From Aegilops tauschii subsp. strangulata (taxonomy: Eukaryota; Streptophyta; Magnoliopsida; Poales; Poaceae): DNA of 64,000 bases. Where the stretch lies: positions 142,244,885 through 142,308,884 of the forward strand of contig NC_053038.3 in assembly GCF_002575655.3 (NCBI RefSeq), given 5' to 3'. Positions 45,964 to 58,384 of this stretch are shown piece by piece (within the stretch, counting starts at the first letter, position 1; each line of letters begins with the position of its first letter). The position numbers and the translations under genes are program-made. The notes below the pieces were generated by a model. The model searched no databases, was not told the origin of the DNA, and saw nothing but the letters and a program-made list of their open reading frames with translations.

Positions 45964-47578
45964 GCTCGGCTCCAAAAGGTTGTGCTGATTTTGCCATATA
46001 TGGATAACTAGCAATTGGTATCTTGCTCTCAACTTGTTCACTACACAACCTTGATTGCTTCTTGCTTCTTGTATAAAAGAACACATTTTTTAATCCAGCG
46101 TAGCCTGAAGGTTGGCTGGTTCTGGATAAGGAAAAATGAGTTTCATGTGGTGCCATGCCATGGAACATTGGAATCTCTTTCCACATCTCAGTTTTTCTTT
46201 TTCCTTTTTGCGAGGGCTTTCCACATCTTAGTTGACCTCGAAAGGTTCTATGCCTAAATCTAAAAATAAAATAAAACATGTCAATTCGTCATGTATGGGA
46301 AATTAGACCTGTATTAATATATTTTGAGCATGTCTTATGAGTAGAAAAAAGCATTCTTCAGTTATGGTTCAAAAGCACATTCTTGAAAGTATATGTACAG
46401 GCGTGTCGAAACATACCAAGCTCAAGCGCTGCGATCGCATTCAACGTACTTGTCTTGCACACTAGAGGGTGTGAGATTAGTGTAACCTTCACTGCAAATC
46501 TCTGGTGCAATATACATGCCATTTCCTCTGATACTCTTCATTTTGTTTGGGAGTTTCATCCCTGATGAAACATTCTCTCTACATGGCTTCTAACTTCACT
46601 CATTTTACTGTACGTATAGTACAGAGGCTCAGAACAAGCACAAAATGGCGCTAACGTCGACACGGATGGCAGCAGTACGGCACAGGGATCTAATTCCACC
46701 GGCTAAGGAGAGAGAGGTGATTTGTACAGGAAGAAGGATCAGCTTCCCTTGGCGTTCAGAATAGCATCTTCAGGCAGAGAGGGCTTCCAGTCTCATTCAG
46801 TCCATCACACTCTCTTCTGACCCTATCTGCGACAGTGGAATCAGTGCCATTCGCAATTCTCTGTCATCTCTCAAGATTTCAATGTTCGCCCTGTTTTATG
46901 TCCTTATCAAATGCACAAGCATTCGCCACGCCATGATCCAGCACATGCTGTGCAAATGAGGCTGTACAACAGTAGCAGTTCATATGCTGCAAAGTAGTAT
47001 CTATTCTTCTTGATTCTCCGATGTGGTGCAACCCTACAGGGCAAGCAGATGGCAATGGAGAATATTTGAATAGATATGTATCCTTTATCCTCAGTTTTCC
47101 CACCGGGCACTGCCGACTAATGTACAACTTTGCATCTTGGGAATCCAGGTTCCAGCATGATTTCGATCAGTTCCTGGCTCCTCAGACCTTCAAAGGGCAG
47201 CACTCTTTTGATCACAAATGCATATCTGACGCCAAGGCACCTACAGAGGCGAGACGAAATGCTGAGAGAAAATATAAGAATATCTTTCAGTAGAAGCGAA
47301 GAATCACAATAAGCTAGATAGTGAAAAAACCACGATACTATCAAATGTTTTTATTATTTGAGCCTGTGATATCATCAGGTACATCAATTATGGCGTGCCT
47401 ACAATGTCGACAGAGCTTCATATACAATTCTCACTAGAGTAAAGGGGGGCACATTCTAAAGGCGAAACCTTCCTTATCCTCAGGAGACATCCTACAGCAC
47501 CCAGTGTGTCTACATTACATGAAATATTTACACAAAACACAAAATAATATACTGTACAGTTTACCCTCAGCTAAAGGG
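45964..47578. other. Intergenic: upstream of glutaredoxin, downstream of lipase
   Basis: No supported gene is seen. The right part next to 47579 should contain the lipase 3' UTR. Small open frames around 46900-47340 lack family features. Confidence 0.55.
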
Positions 47579-50500
47579 TTAGATAGACTCCACAGGATAT
47601 CGCTTCTGTGGATATCTTGATAAGATGATAGTTCCATCAAATTGAAGAATGTCACCATAGGCTGAGTTGGATGCGCCAATCACAAATTGACATGTTCCCC
47701 TTGAATCAGCATGTAGGTTAACACCATAATACTCAAGATGATCTGCCACACTTCTCCCGTAGACCGATCTATTCAAGCAAGAACAAAGCATAAGCAAAAT
47801 ATGGAGAGGCATACTTCTACAACAAATATGAGAGGCATGTCAATACCTGCTGCAGGTTGGGTCCTCTCCTGAACAATCACAGACTGTCTCATTCCTAGTA
47901 ACCACATTTCCTACTATGGTCTCCCGAAGCCAAACCTGATGACAGATAAATGTGGAACAAACATATAACTTAGAAACTATAACTTAACAGACTCTTTCTA
48001 CAAGACAATCAATTTACTGTGGAATTCTTTTCAAGTAACAGCATTGACCTCTCTTGCAAAGTGGTGATATGTCCATTCGCCTAGGTAATAAAAGTATGGT
48101 GGCAAATGTGGAACAATATCATTTTCATGGGTCACGCGGATTGTTCTTGGAACCTGCTCATTGAAGTATTCAGCAAAAGCAGGATTGCCTACCCGAGGCT
48201 GTCCAAAAGTTATGAGCTGAACTTTGTGTGACCCCCATTTAACCTAGAAAATAAAAAGCGAGAAATCAGTTGACTGAATCTCATATACCTACATATAATA
48301 TAATAGACAGGGTTTTATTGTGAAAAAAGGATAGCTTTGTTCTTGCTTTGTTGGATTTACATGCAATGTCAAAACGCATGATCCACATTGGACATATGAA
48401 ATAATTTAGATCAAAATCGGAATTCAGCTGTTTATGGCATGCTTTGAATTAAACTGAAAACCAGTCCTGCATGTACTTCCATAACATCGCACAGAAAGTA
48501 CCCAGAATTGACGATACATGTCCAAGTAACACACGATCCTCAAAGGTACTTACAGAGAGATCAAGGGCACAAAATGAAGCTAAAGCCCCTCCCATAGAGT
48601 GACCTACAACATTTATGGGTAGTCTTCCATATGTCTTCCATGCCCACTGAACAGATTTCAAGATCTCATGCCGCAGAGTTGTATTATAATATGCAGAATA
48701 AAATCCATGGTGGACCTGCAACATGAGAAAAACATAAAGTGAACAAGTGATTTCAAACTCATTTGTATTTCGTAAAAAAATAATAGAAAATTTGCCGGTG
48801 GAGATTGGAGATACCATTGCATCCGGCATGCCTGGATAAGTTACATCTAGCTGCTTCCAGAAGAGATCTTCAATCCAATTTGAGGCGCTTCACAAGTAAA
48901 TTTTGATGTTGGAATGAATGGTCATGAGCAATATATTATGTATTATATTTTAAAGTAAACACTGCTATGTCTAGAAACTATTCGCTAGAACAGGCACAGA
49001 TGAATGATGTGCCCACATGGTATAAATTTTGGCAAGCAGTAAGTTATATGTAAGTAACCAGCGATTGTTTGTACCTGTGTTCTTGGGTGCCTCTAAAAGC
49101 AATTATTATGGATCGTGGATCAGGGGCAACTCCAACAAAAGCCTGCTCAAAATTAATATTTTTATATATGACTATATGAGCATAATTGTCATTTAAAACT
49201 GCATGAAAGAAGATCATGAGAAGACGTGAACACAAAAATATTGAACCTGTAAACATTTCTCTACATCTACAATGATCTCTATCATCTGAAAACCCTGCAT
49301 TAATAATCAAACAAAGAACGTGGTTATGAACAGTTTGTACAAGCAGCATGAGAAGCCAAGTCTAGTTTTTGTCTAATGGATTGTACCTTCGTGTGACCTT
49401 CACACCTTGGACAAGTCCATTTCAAAAGTGAGGTTAGGTCGGATGTATAAACCTGGAATTCATTTAGGCAAGCCAAGTCATAAAAAGACTTTTTGAGTCA
49501 CACAAGGATATTCCTGCCACAAAACTCCTCAAGCTAGGAGTTTGAGGAAGTAATTTGAGTAGTTCTTAAGTAAATTACGTGCTACACCCTCCGATCCAAA
49601 ATAAGTGTCGCAGTTTTGAGCTAAGGTTGAACCCAATCTTAGTTCAAAACTGCGACACTTATTTTGGATCCGATGGAGTAGTATATATTGTTCAAAGAGG
49701 AACTTACAGCAGATGCATATTCGACAAGAATATGAGCAAGAGTACTATTGTAAGAGTAACCACCATCAGATTGCTTCATCCTGAGCTCTGCATTGCGTAA
49801 AGAAAGTGTAAACAACTTTCTGCTACATTATGCAAAACAATGAAGGGCTTTATGCTTATTGCCATGGTAGCAGTTCAAGGAATCTACATATCAGATACTA
49901 ATGTTTGGTTTTGCGATATCCAACAACATTTTCCAGTCTCAGCAACAGCAATGATGAGAAGGTAGCCCACTGATCTCACCTTTCATGCATGGTTGTTTCT
50001 ACGAGATTTGCACAGGCGCGGATCAAGGCACGAATCGATTGCTATGTCACTGTATTGCTTGGTGGCACGACAGTAAGCAAGTGAAATATGCCAAGCATAC
50101 ATCTGAACTTGAGAACGCATGAAGCATCTGAACTTTACTGTTCCCAACCAAATTTCCCACAGATTACACGAAATCTTTTGCTCTAGCAGTCCCTGCACTA
50201 GAGTTTTGATCTCCCCTTAGCATACCATTCATCATTCCTGCCTAATAAACTTTAAATTTCGCTAAATCACTTCTATCTTGTTCCCTTCTCACATTGCTCC
50301 CAGCACAGCCGGTGGAACTAATAACTCCTGAATCTCGCTCGATTTTTCCTCAACCCCAACCAAAAATCCGGCGGAACCAGCTACAATCATGGCACGGAAC
50401 CACGCGCACCGGGCACGCGTAGCAATGAAGCGTTTCATCTACGGAAGCAAGATGAGACTGGGGAAAAAGTCAAGAGATCGTCACCTCCTCCTTCCACCGC

Positions 50501-50599
50501 CGCCGTTGCTGCGTCCGCGGGAGAGAGCACGAGAAGAAAAAGTCCCGTGAGGGCCAGCAGCACCGCCGCCGCGCTCGCCGCCCGCCTTAGCGGCGCCAT
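47579..50599 (-). CDS. Class-3 lipase (PF01764), ten exons, probably secreted
   Basis: Exons (minus): 50599-50485, 49787-49708, 49452-49387, 49294-49247, 49142-49075, 48887-48815, 48715-48554, 48243-48049, 47935-47847, 47768-47579. All junctions are GT-AG, phases match and no stop intervenes, giving 361 residues. Residues 1-33 are a signal peptide (MAPLRRAASAAAVLLALTG..), so it probably enters the secretory path. The lipase domain shows FRGTQEH (oxyanion region), nucleophile Ser in VVGHSMGGALA (exon 7), Asp in HENDIVPHLPP and a likely catalytic His in WTYHHFARE (exon 8). The C-terminal part has paired cysteines (CDCSGEDPTC). It would hydrolyse acyl esters such as triacyl- or monoacylglycerols; the substrate is unknown. 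The start is the first ATG before the signal peptide; the upstream in-frame triplet is TTG. Confidence 0.92.
49585..49678. mobile_element. Stowaway MITE in lipase intron 2
   Basis: It is 94 bp between TA dinucleotides (49583-49584, 49679-49680). The ends are caccctccgatccaaaataa and ctccatcggatccaaaataa (reverse), and the arms pair over about 40 bases around a short centre. It lies in the intron between exons 2 and 3 and leaves both splice sites untouched. Confidence 0.9.
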
Positions 50600-51525
50600 C
50601 GCCGACGTCTCTTTCTTTCCCCCTCTCAGCAGGATTCTCAGCAGCACCAAACGGAGACGTGTGATGAGCAAGGAAGAGGACGGGAAAGTAGGAGCAAAAC
50701 TTAGAACTTTCTTATGAGGGTTGTTACGTGAAACTGTGAAACGGTTGACAGGGACTAGGACCCGTTTTCGTTTTACACCTCAGAGCACTAGGACGTGTTT
50801 GATAACTTGCATGGAGGCCAATCAGACCCATGCAGAAAAAAAAGGGATGTTTCATTCCTTGTGTATTGTTTTTCCTTACGGATCCGTGCGTTCATTGTTA
50901 GGCCTGCATCCCACGGAACTTTAAGAAACTCTCAGCCAGGCCCGCTAGGAACATCTAAATCGGCTGTTTCCAAAGCCAGGCACGTGGGCGGCGGCGGCTG
51001 CACGGGAGAAGCCACGCTCGAGAAGTCGTGTTGCTTCCCGAAGCGCCGGCAATAATTACCCCCCCCCCCCCCCACCTTCCCTCATCGCTCTCCCTCCCCT
51101 CTCTCCACTCTCCCACTCTCATAGGCGGTGGCGGCGTTCAACGGATAGGAGAACAGCAAGGCGACCACTGGCATCCGCAACATCACCCGCAGCACTTCGA
51201 CAATGGCGATAAGCACTATTTTGACCTCCTCAGTTACTATTTTTCATTCGATCCATGTTCTAGGAGAATGGGGAATCGGGGTAAATAGCCATAGGACTGA
51301 TCATAATATCATCATGAGTTTCTAGTAGCGATGGATTTTAGGGTTCCGATCCGGATTAAATACAAGGGGAATGGGGATTAGGGGTTAATCTTATACAGTA
51401 GTTTCTAATCTTAGCCCTGGCGACCCTGGGGGCGGTTGCAGTGGCGAGTGCCCTTGGCCTTGTTCTTGTCCTCTGGCTGGACCACCGTCTGGTCGTCCTC
51501 GCCGGAGTCCAAATCGATTGGCAAA
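50600..51525. other. Lipase upstream region and flank of the Angela insertion
   Basis: No gene is supported. There is a C-run at 51060-51073. The last 130 bases on the minus strand read an acidic then basic segment (LDSGEDDQTVVQPEDKNKAK) that may belong with the B3-like fragment on the other side of the Angela element. Confidence 0.5.
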
Positions 51526-51530
51526 GTACG

Positions 51531-53311
51531 TGTTGAGGAACGTAGCAGAAATTCAAAATTTTCTACGCATCACCAAGATCAATCTATGGAATAATCTAGC
51601 AACGAGGGGAAGGGGAGTGCATCTACATACCATTGTAGATCGCGATGCGGAAGCGTTGCAAGAACGCGGATGAGGGAGTCGTACTCGTAGCGATTCAGAT
51701 CGCGGTTGATTCCGATCTGAGCACCGAAGAACGATGCCTCCGCGTTCAACACACGTGCAGCCCGGTGACGTCTCCCACGCCTTGATCCAGCAAGGAGAGA
51801 GGGAGAGGTTGGGGAAGACTCTGTCCAGCAGCAGCACGACGGCATGGTGGTGATGGAGGAGCGTGGCAATCCCGCAGGGCTTCGCCAAGCACCGCGGGAG
51901 AGGAGGAGGAAGAGGGGAAGGGCTGCGCCAAGAGAAGAAGAACTTCGTATGTTGGGCTGCCCCTTTGCCTCCACTATATATAGGGGGAGAGGGAGGGCTG
52001 CGCCCCCACCTAGGGTTCCCTCCCCAGGGGTGGCGGCAGCCCCCAAACCCATCTAGGGTGCAGCCAAGGGGAGGAGAGGGGGGGCGCCACTAGGGTGGGC
52101 CTTAAGGCCCATCTGGACCTAGGGTTTGCCCCCTCCCACTCTCCCATGCGCCTTGGGCCTTGGTGGGGGGGCGCACCAGCCCACCTGGGACTGGTCCCCT
52201 CCCACACTTGGCCCACACAGCCTTCTGGGGCTGGTGGCCCCACTTGGTGGACCCCCGGGACCCTCCCGGTGGTGCCAGTACATTACCGATAACACCCGAA
52301 ACTTTTCCGGTGACCAAAACAGGACTTCCCATATATAAATATTTACCTCCGGACCATTCCGGAACTCCTCGTGACGTCCGGGATCTCATCCGGGACTCCG
52401 AACAACATTCGGTAACCACGTACATACTTTCCCTATAACCCTAGCGTCATCGAACCTTAAGTGTGTAGACCCTACGGGTTCGGGAACCATGCAGACATGA
52501 TCGAGACGTTCTCCGGTCAATAACCAACAGCGGGATCTGGATACCCATGTTGGCTCCCACATGTTCCACGATGATCTCATCGGATGAACCACGATGTCGG
52601 GGATTCAATCAATCCCGTATTCAATTCCCTTTGTCTACCGGTATGTTACTTTCCCGAGATTCGATCGTTGGTATCCCGATACCTTGTTCAATCTCGTTAC
52701 CGGCAAGTCTCTTTACTCGTTCCGTAACTCACATCATCCCGTGATCAACTCCTTGGTCACATTGTGCACATTATGATGATGTCCTACCGAGTGGGCCCAG
52801 AGATACCTCTCCGTTTACACGGAGTGACAAATCCCAGTCTCGATTCGTGCCAACCCAACAGACACTTTCGGAGATACCTGTAGTGCACCTTTATAGCCAC
52901 CCAGTTACGTTGTGACGTTTGGTACACCCAAAGCATACCTACGGTATCCGGGAGTTGCACAATCTCATGGTCTAAGGAACTGATAGTTGACATTAGAAAA
53001 GCTCTGAGCAAACGAACTACACGATCTTGTGCTAGGCTTAGGATTGGGTCTCGTCCATCACATCATTCTCCTAATGATGTGATCCCGTTATTAACGACAT
53101 CCAATGTCCATGGTCAGGAAACCGTAACCATCCATTGATCAACGAGCTAGTCAACTAGAGGCTTACTAGGGACATGGTGTTGTCTATGTATCCACACATG
53201 TATCTGAGTTTCCTATCAATACAATTCTAGCATGGATAATAAACGATTATCGTGAACAAGGAAATATAATAATAACCAATTTATTATTGCCTCTAGGGCA
53301 TATTTCCAACA
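51531..53311 (-). repeat. 3' LTR of the Angela-like element
   Basis: On the minus strand it starts tgttggaaatatgccctaga at 53311 and ends ..tacgttcctcaaca at 51531. It pairs with 58385-60165. A TATA-like ctatatatagg (forward 51974-51984) lies in the usual place. Confidence 0.93.
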
Positions 53312-56300
53312 GTCTCCCACTTGCACTAGAGTCAATAATCTAGTCCACATCACCATGTGATTAACACTCACAGGTCACATCACCATGTGACCAACATCCA
53401 AAGAGTTTACTAGAGTCAACAATCTAGTTCACATCTCTATGTGATTAACACTCAATGAGTTCTGGTTTGATCATGTTATGCTTGTGAGAGAGGTTATTTA
53501 GTCAACGGGTCTGAACCTTTCAGATCCGTGTGTGCTTTACGAATATCTATGTCATCTTGTGGATGCTACCACGCGCTACTTGGAGCCATTTCAAATAACT
53601 GCTCTACTATACGAATCCGGTTTACTACTCAGAGCCATCCGGATTAGTGTCAAAGTTTGCATCGACGTAACCCTTTACGACGAACTCCTTTTCACCTCCA
53701 TAATCGAGAAAATTCCTTAGTCCACTAGAATCCAAGGATAAGTTCGACCGCTGTCATGTGATCCATTCCCGGATCACTATTGTGCCCCTTGACCAACTCA
53801 TGGCAATGCACACTACATGTGCGGTACACAGCATAGCATACTATAGAGCCTACGTCTAAAGCATAGGGGACGACCTTCGTCCTTTCTCTCTCTTCTGCTG
53901 TGGTCAGGTCTTAAGTCTTACTCAATACTCACACCTTGTAACACAGCCAAGAACTCCTTCTTTGCTGATCTATTTTGAACTCTTTCAAAATCATGTCAAG
54001 GTGTGCGTTCTTTGAAAGTATCATCAGGCGTCTTGATCTATCTCTATAGATCTTGATGCCGAATATGTAAGCAGCTTTATCCAGGTCTTCCTTTGAAAAA
54101 CTCCTTTCAAACAACCATTTATGCTTTCCAGAAATTTTACATCATATCGGATCGACAATATGTCATTCACATATACTTATCAGAAATGTTGTAGCGCTCC
54201 CACTCACTTTATTGTAAATACAAGTTTCTAACAAACTTTGTATAAACCCAAAAACTTTGATCACTCCATCAAAGCGTATATTCTGACTCCGAGATGCTTG
54301 CTCTAGTCCATGGAAGGATCGCTGGAGCTAGCATACCTTTTAGCATCCTTAGGATCGACAAAACCTTTCTGATTGTATCACATACAACCTTTTCTTACGA
54401 AAACTGGTAAGGAAACTTGTTTTGACATCCATCTGCCAGATTTCATAAATGCAGCTAATGCTAACATGATTCCGACGGACTTAAGCATCGCTACGGATGA
54501 GAAAATCTCATTGTAGTCAACTCCTTGAACTTGTGAAAATACTCTTTGTCACAAGTCGAGCTTCATAGACGGTAACATTACCGTCCACGTCCGTCTTCTT
54601 CTTAAAGATCCATTTATCTCGGATTTCATGGCTTCTAACCATTTGTCGGAATATGGGCCCACCATCGCTTCTCCATAGCTCTTAGGTTCAGTATTGTCCA
54701 ACAATATGATATCTCAGACAGGATCACGTACCACTCTGAAGTAGCACGCATCCTCGTCGTCCTACGAGGTTTGGTGGTGACTTGATCCGAAGTTTCATGA
54801 TCACTATCATAAGCTTCCACTTCAATTGGTATAGGTGCCACAGGAACAACTTCCTGTGCCCTGCTACACACTAGTTGAAGTGACGGTTCAATAACCTTAT
54901 CAAGTCTCCACCATCCTCCCACTCAATTCTTTCGAGAGAAACTTTTCCTCGAGAAAGGACTCGTTTCTAGAAGCAATTACTTTTGCTTCCAGATCTGAAA
55001 TGGGAGGTATACCCAACTGTTTTGGGTATTCTTATGAAGATGTATTTATCCGCTTTGGGTTCGAGCTTATCAGCCTGAAACTTTTCCACATAAGCTTTGC
55101 AGCCCCAAACTTTTAAGAAACGACAACTTAGGTTTCTCTAAACGGTGTCGTCTCAACGGAATTGCGTGGTGCCCCTTTTTAAAGTGAATGCGGTTATCTC
55201 TAATGCCTAACCCATAAACGATAGTGGTAATTCGATAAGAGACATCATGGTATGCACCATATCCAATAGGGTGCAGTTATGGTGTCCGGACACACCATCA
55301 CACTATGGTGTTCCAGGCGGTATTAATTGTGAAACACTTTCCACAATGTCTTAATTGTGTGCCAAACTCGTAATTCAGATATCTCTATGATCATATCATA
55401 GACATTTTATCCTCTTGTCACGACGATCTTCAGCTTCACTCTGAAATTACTTGAACCTTTCGATAATTCAGACTTGTGTTTCATCAAGTAAATACACTCA
55501 GCATCTACTCAAATCATCTGTGAAGTAAGAACATAACGATATCCACTGCATGCCTTAGCACTCATTGGACTGCACACATCAAAATGTATTACTTCCAACA
55601 AGTTGCTCTCTTGTTCCATCTTACTGAAAACGAGGCTTTTCAGTCATCTTGCCCATGTGGTATGATTTGCATGTCTCAAGTGATTCAAAATCAAGTGAGT
55701 CCAAATGATCCATCTGCATGGAGTTTCTTCATGCATATATACCAATAGACATGGTTCGCATGTCTCAATCTTTTCAAAACGAGTGAGTCCAAACATCCAT
55801 CTACATGGAGCTTCTTCATGCGTTCTATACCAATATGACTCAAGTGGCAGTGCCACAAGTATGTGGTACTATCATTACTATCTTATATCTTTTGGCATGA
55901 ACATGTGTATCACTACGATTGAGATTCATTTTAGGTGCAAGACCATTGAAGGTATTATTCAGATAAACAGAGTAACCATTATTCTCCTTAAATGAATAAC
56001 CGTATTGCGATAAACATAATCCAATCATGTTTGTGCTCAACGCAAACACCAATCTCGATGGTAGAGGGAGCATGCGATGCTTGATCACATCAACCTTGGA
56101 AACACTTCCAACACACATCGTCATCTCACCTTTAGCTAGTCTCCGTTTATTCCGCAGCTTTTATTTCGAGTTACTAACACTTAGCAACCGAACCGGTATC
56201 CAATACCCTGGTGCTGCTAGGAGTACTAGTAAAGTAGACATTCATATAACGTATATCCAATATACTTCTGTCGACCTTGCCTGCCTTCTCATCTACCAAA

Positions 56301-58370
56301 TATCTAGGGTAGTACTGCTTCAGTGACCGTTCCCCTCATTACAGAAGCACTTAGTCTCGGGTTTGGGTTCAAACTTGGGATTCTTTACTAGAGCAGCAAA
56401 TGATTTGCTGTTTCATGAAGTATCCCTTTTGCCCTTGCCCTTCTTAAACTAGTGGTTTTACTAACCATCAACTATTGATGCTCCTTCTTGATTTCTACTC
56501 TCGCGGTGTCAAACATCGCGAATAGCTCAAGGATCATCATAACTATCCCTGATATGTTATAGTTCATCACGAAGCTCTACTAGCTTGGTGGCAGTGACTA
56601 TGGACAACTATCACTATCTCATCTGGGAGATTAACTCCCACTCGATTCAAGCGATTGTGGTACTCCGACAATCTGAGCACATGCTCAACGATTGAGCTTT
56701 TCTCCCTTAGTTTGCAGGCTTAAGAAACTTCTCAGAGGTCTCATACCTCTTGACATGGGCACTAGTCTGAAATCCAATTTCAGTCTTCGGAACATCTCAT
56801 ATGTTCTGCGACGTTTCAAAACGTCTTTGGTGCCACAATTCTAAACCGTTAGCATTACGCACTGAACTATCACGTAGTCATCAAAACGTGTATGTCAGAT
56901 GTTTCGCAACATCTACAGACGACGCTGAGGTTCAGCACACCGAGCGGTGCATTAAGGACATAAGCCTTCTGTGCAACAATGAGGACAATCCTCAGTTCAC
57001 GAACCCAGTCCTTATAATTGCTACTACCAACTTTCAACTAAATTTTCTCTAGGAACATATCTTAAACAGTAGAACTAAAGCGCAAGCTATGACATAATTT
57101 GCAAAGACTTTTTGACTATGTTCATGATAATTAAGTTCATCTGATTAATGAACTCCCACTCAGATAGACATCCCTCTAGTCATCTAAGTGATACATGATC
57201 CGAGTCAAACTAGGCCGTGTCCGATCATCACGTGAGACGGACTAGTCAACATCGGTGAACATCTCCATGTTGATCATATCTGCTATACGACTCATGTTCG
57301 ACCTTTCGGTCTCTTGTGTTCCGAGGCCATGTCTGTACATGCTAGGCTCGTCAAGTCAACCTAAGTGTTTCGCATGTGTTCCGAGGCCATGTCTGTACAT
57401 GCTAGGCTCGTCAACACCCGTTGTATTCGAACGTTAGAATCTATCACACCCGATCATCACGTGGTGCTTCGAAACAACGAACCTTCGCAACGGTGTACAG
57501 TTAGGGGGAACACTTTCTTGAAATTATTACAAGGGATCATCTTACTTACTACCGTCGTTCTAAGCAAATAAGATGCATAACATGATAAACATCACATGCA
57601 ATCAAATAGTGACATGATATGGCCAATATCATTTTGCTCCTTTGATCTCCATCTTCGGGGCACCATGATCATCTTTGTCACCGGCATGACACCATGATCT
57701 CCATCATCATGATCTCCATCATTGTGTCTTCATGAAGTTGTCACGCCAATGATTACTTCTACTTCTATGGCTAACGCGCTTAGCAATAAAGTAAAGTAAT
57801 TCACATGGCGTTATTCAATGACACGCAGGTCATACAAAAAATAAAGACAACTCCTATGGCTCCTGCCGGTTGTCATACTCATCGACATGCAAGTCGTGAT
57901 TCCTATTACAAGAATATGATCAATCTCATACATCACATATATCATTCATCACATCTTCTGGCCATATCACATCACATAGCACATGCTGCAAAAACAAGTT
58001 AGACGTCCTCTAATTGTTGTTGCAAGTTTTTACGTGGCTTGTATAGGTTTCTAGCAAGAACGTTTCTTACCTACGTAAAACCACAACGTGATATGCCAAT
58101 TTCTATTTACCCTTCATAAGGACCCTTTTCATCGAATCCATCCCGACTAAAGTGGGAGAGACAGACACCCGCTAGCCACCTTATGCAACTAGTGCATGTC
58201 AGTCGGTGGAACCTGTCTCACGTAAGCGTACGTGTAAGGTCGGTCCGGGCCGCTTCATCGCACAATGCCGCCGAAACAAGATAAGACTAGTAGCGGCAAG
58301 AAGAATTGGCAACATCTACGCCCACAACTGCTTTGTGTTCTACTCGTGCATAGAAACTACGTATAGACCT
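53312..58370 (-). pseudogene. Degenerate gag-pol region of the Angela-like element
   Basis: Recognisable Copia RT pieces: an altered catalytic box YVNDIL at about 54174-54157 (normally YVDD), followed by FSKEDLDKAAYIFGIKIYRD and KNAHLDMILKEFKI (54114-53929). An integrase-RT linker piece with DHETSDQVTTKPRRTTR lies at about 54830-54770. Frameshifts and stops are dense. No intact Gag, protease or integrase frame was found, although the internal length (5.07 kb) is normal for the family. Loss by many small changes rather than one deletion is implied. Confidence 0.7.
57315..57414 (-). repeat. Two-unit direct repeat, period 60 bp
   Basis: Forty identical bases (starting tgtgttccgaggccatgtct) occur at 57315-57354 and again at 57375-57414 in the internal region of the Angela-like element. 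This is a local duplication. Confidence 0.85.
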
Positions 58371-58383
58371 AGCTCTGATACCA
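58371..58383 (-). other. Primer binding site of the Angela-like element (tRNA-iMet type)
   Basis: The reverse complement reads tggtatcagagct, the standard initiator-Met primer site of Copia elements, next to the 5' LTR border at 58385. Confidence 0.9.
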
Positions 58384-58384
58384 C

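Noticed and set aside
50600..50671. Longer N-terminus for the lipase (24 more residues)
   Set aside because: The upstream triplet is TTG, and a signal peptide begins exactly at the ATG at 50599.
51060..51073. Poly-C run as a structural or regulatory element
   Set aside because: It is a simple homopolymer (another at 43664-43677) and may include sequencing error. There is no supporting context.
53312..58370. A host gene in the minus-strand interior of the Angela-like element
   Set aside because: All recognisable pieces are Copia RT or integrase-linker remnants.
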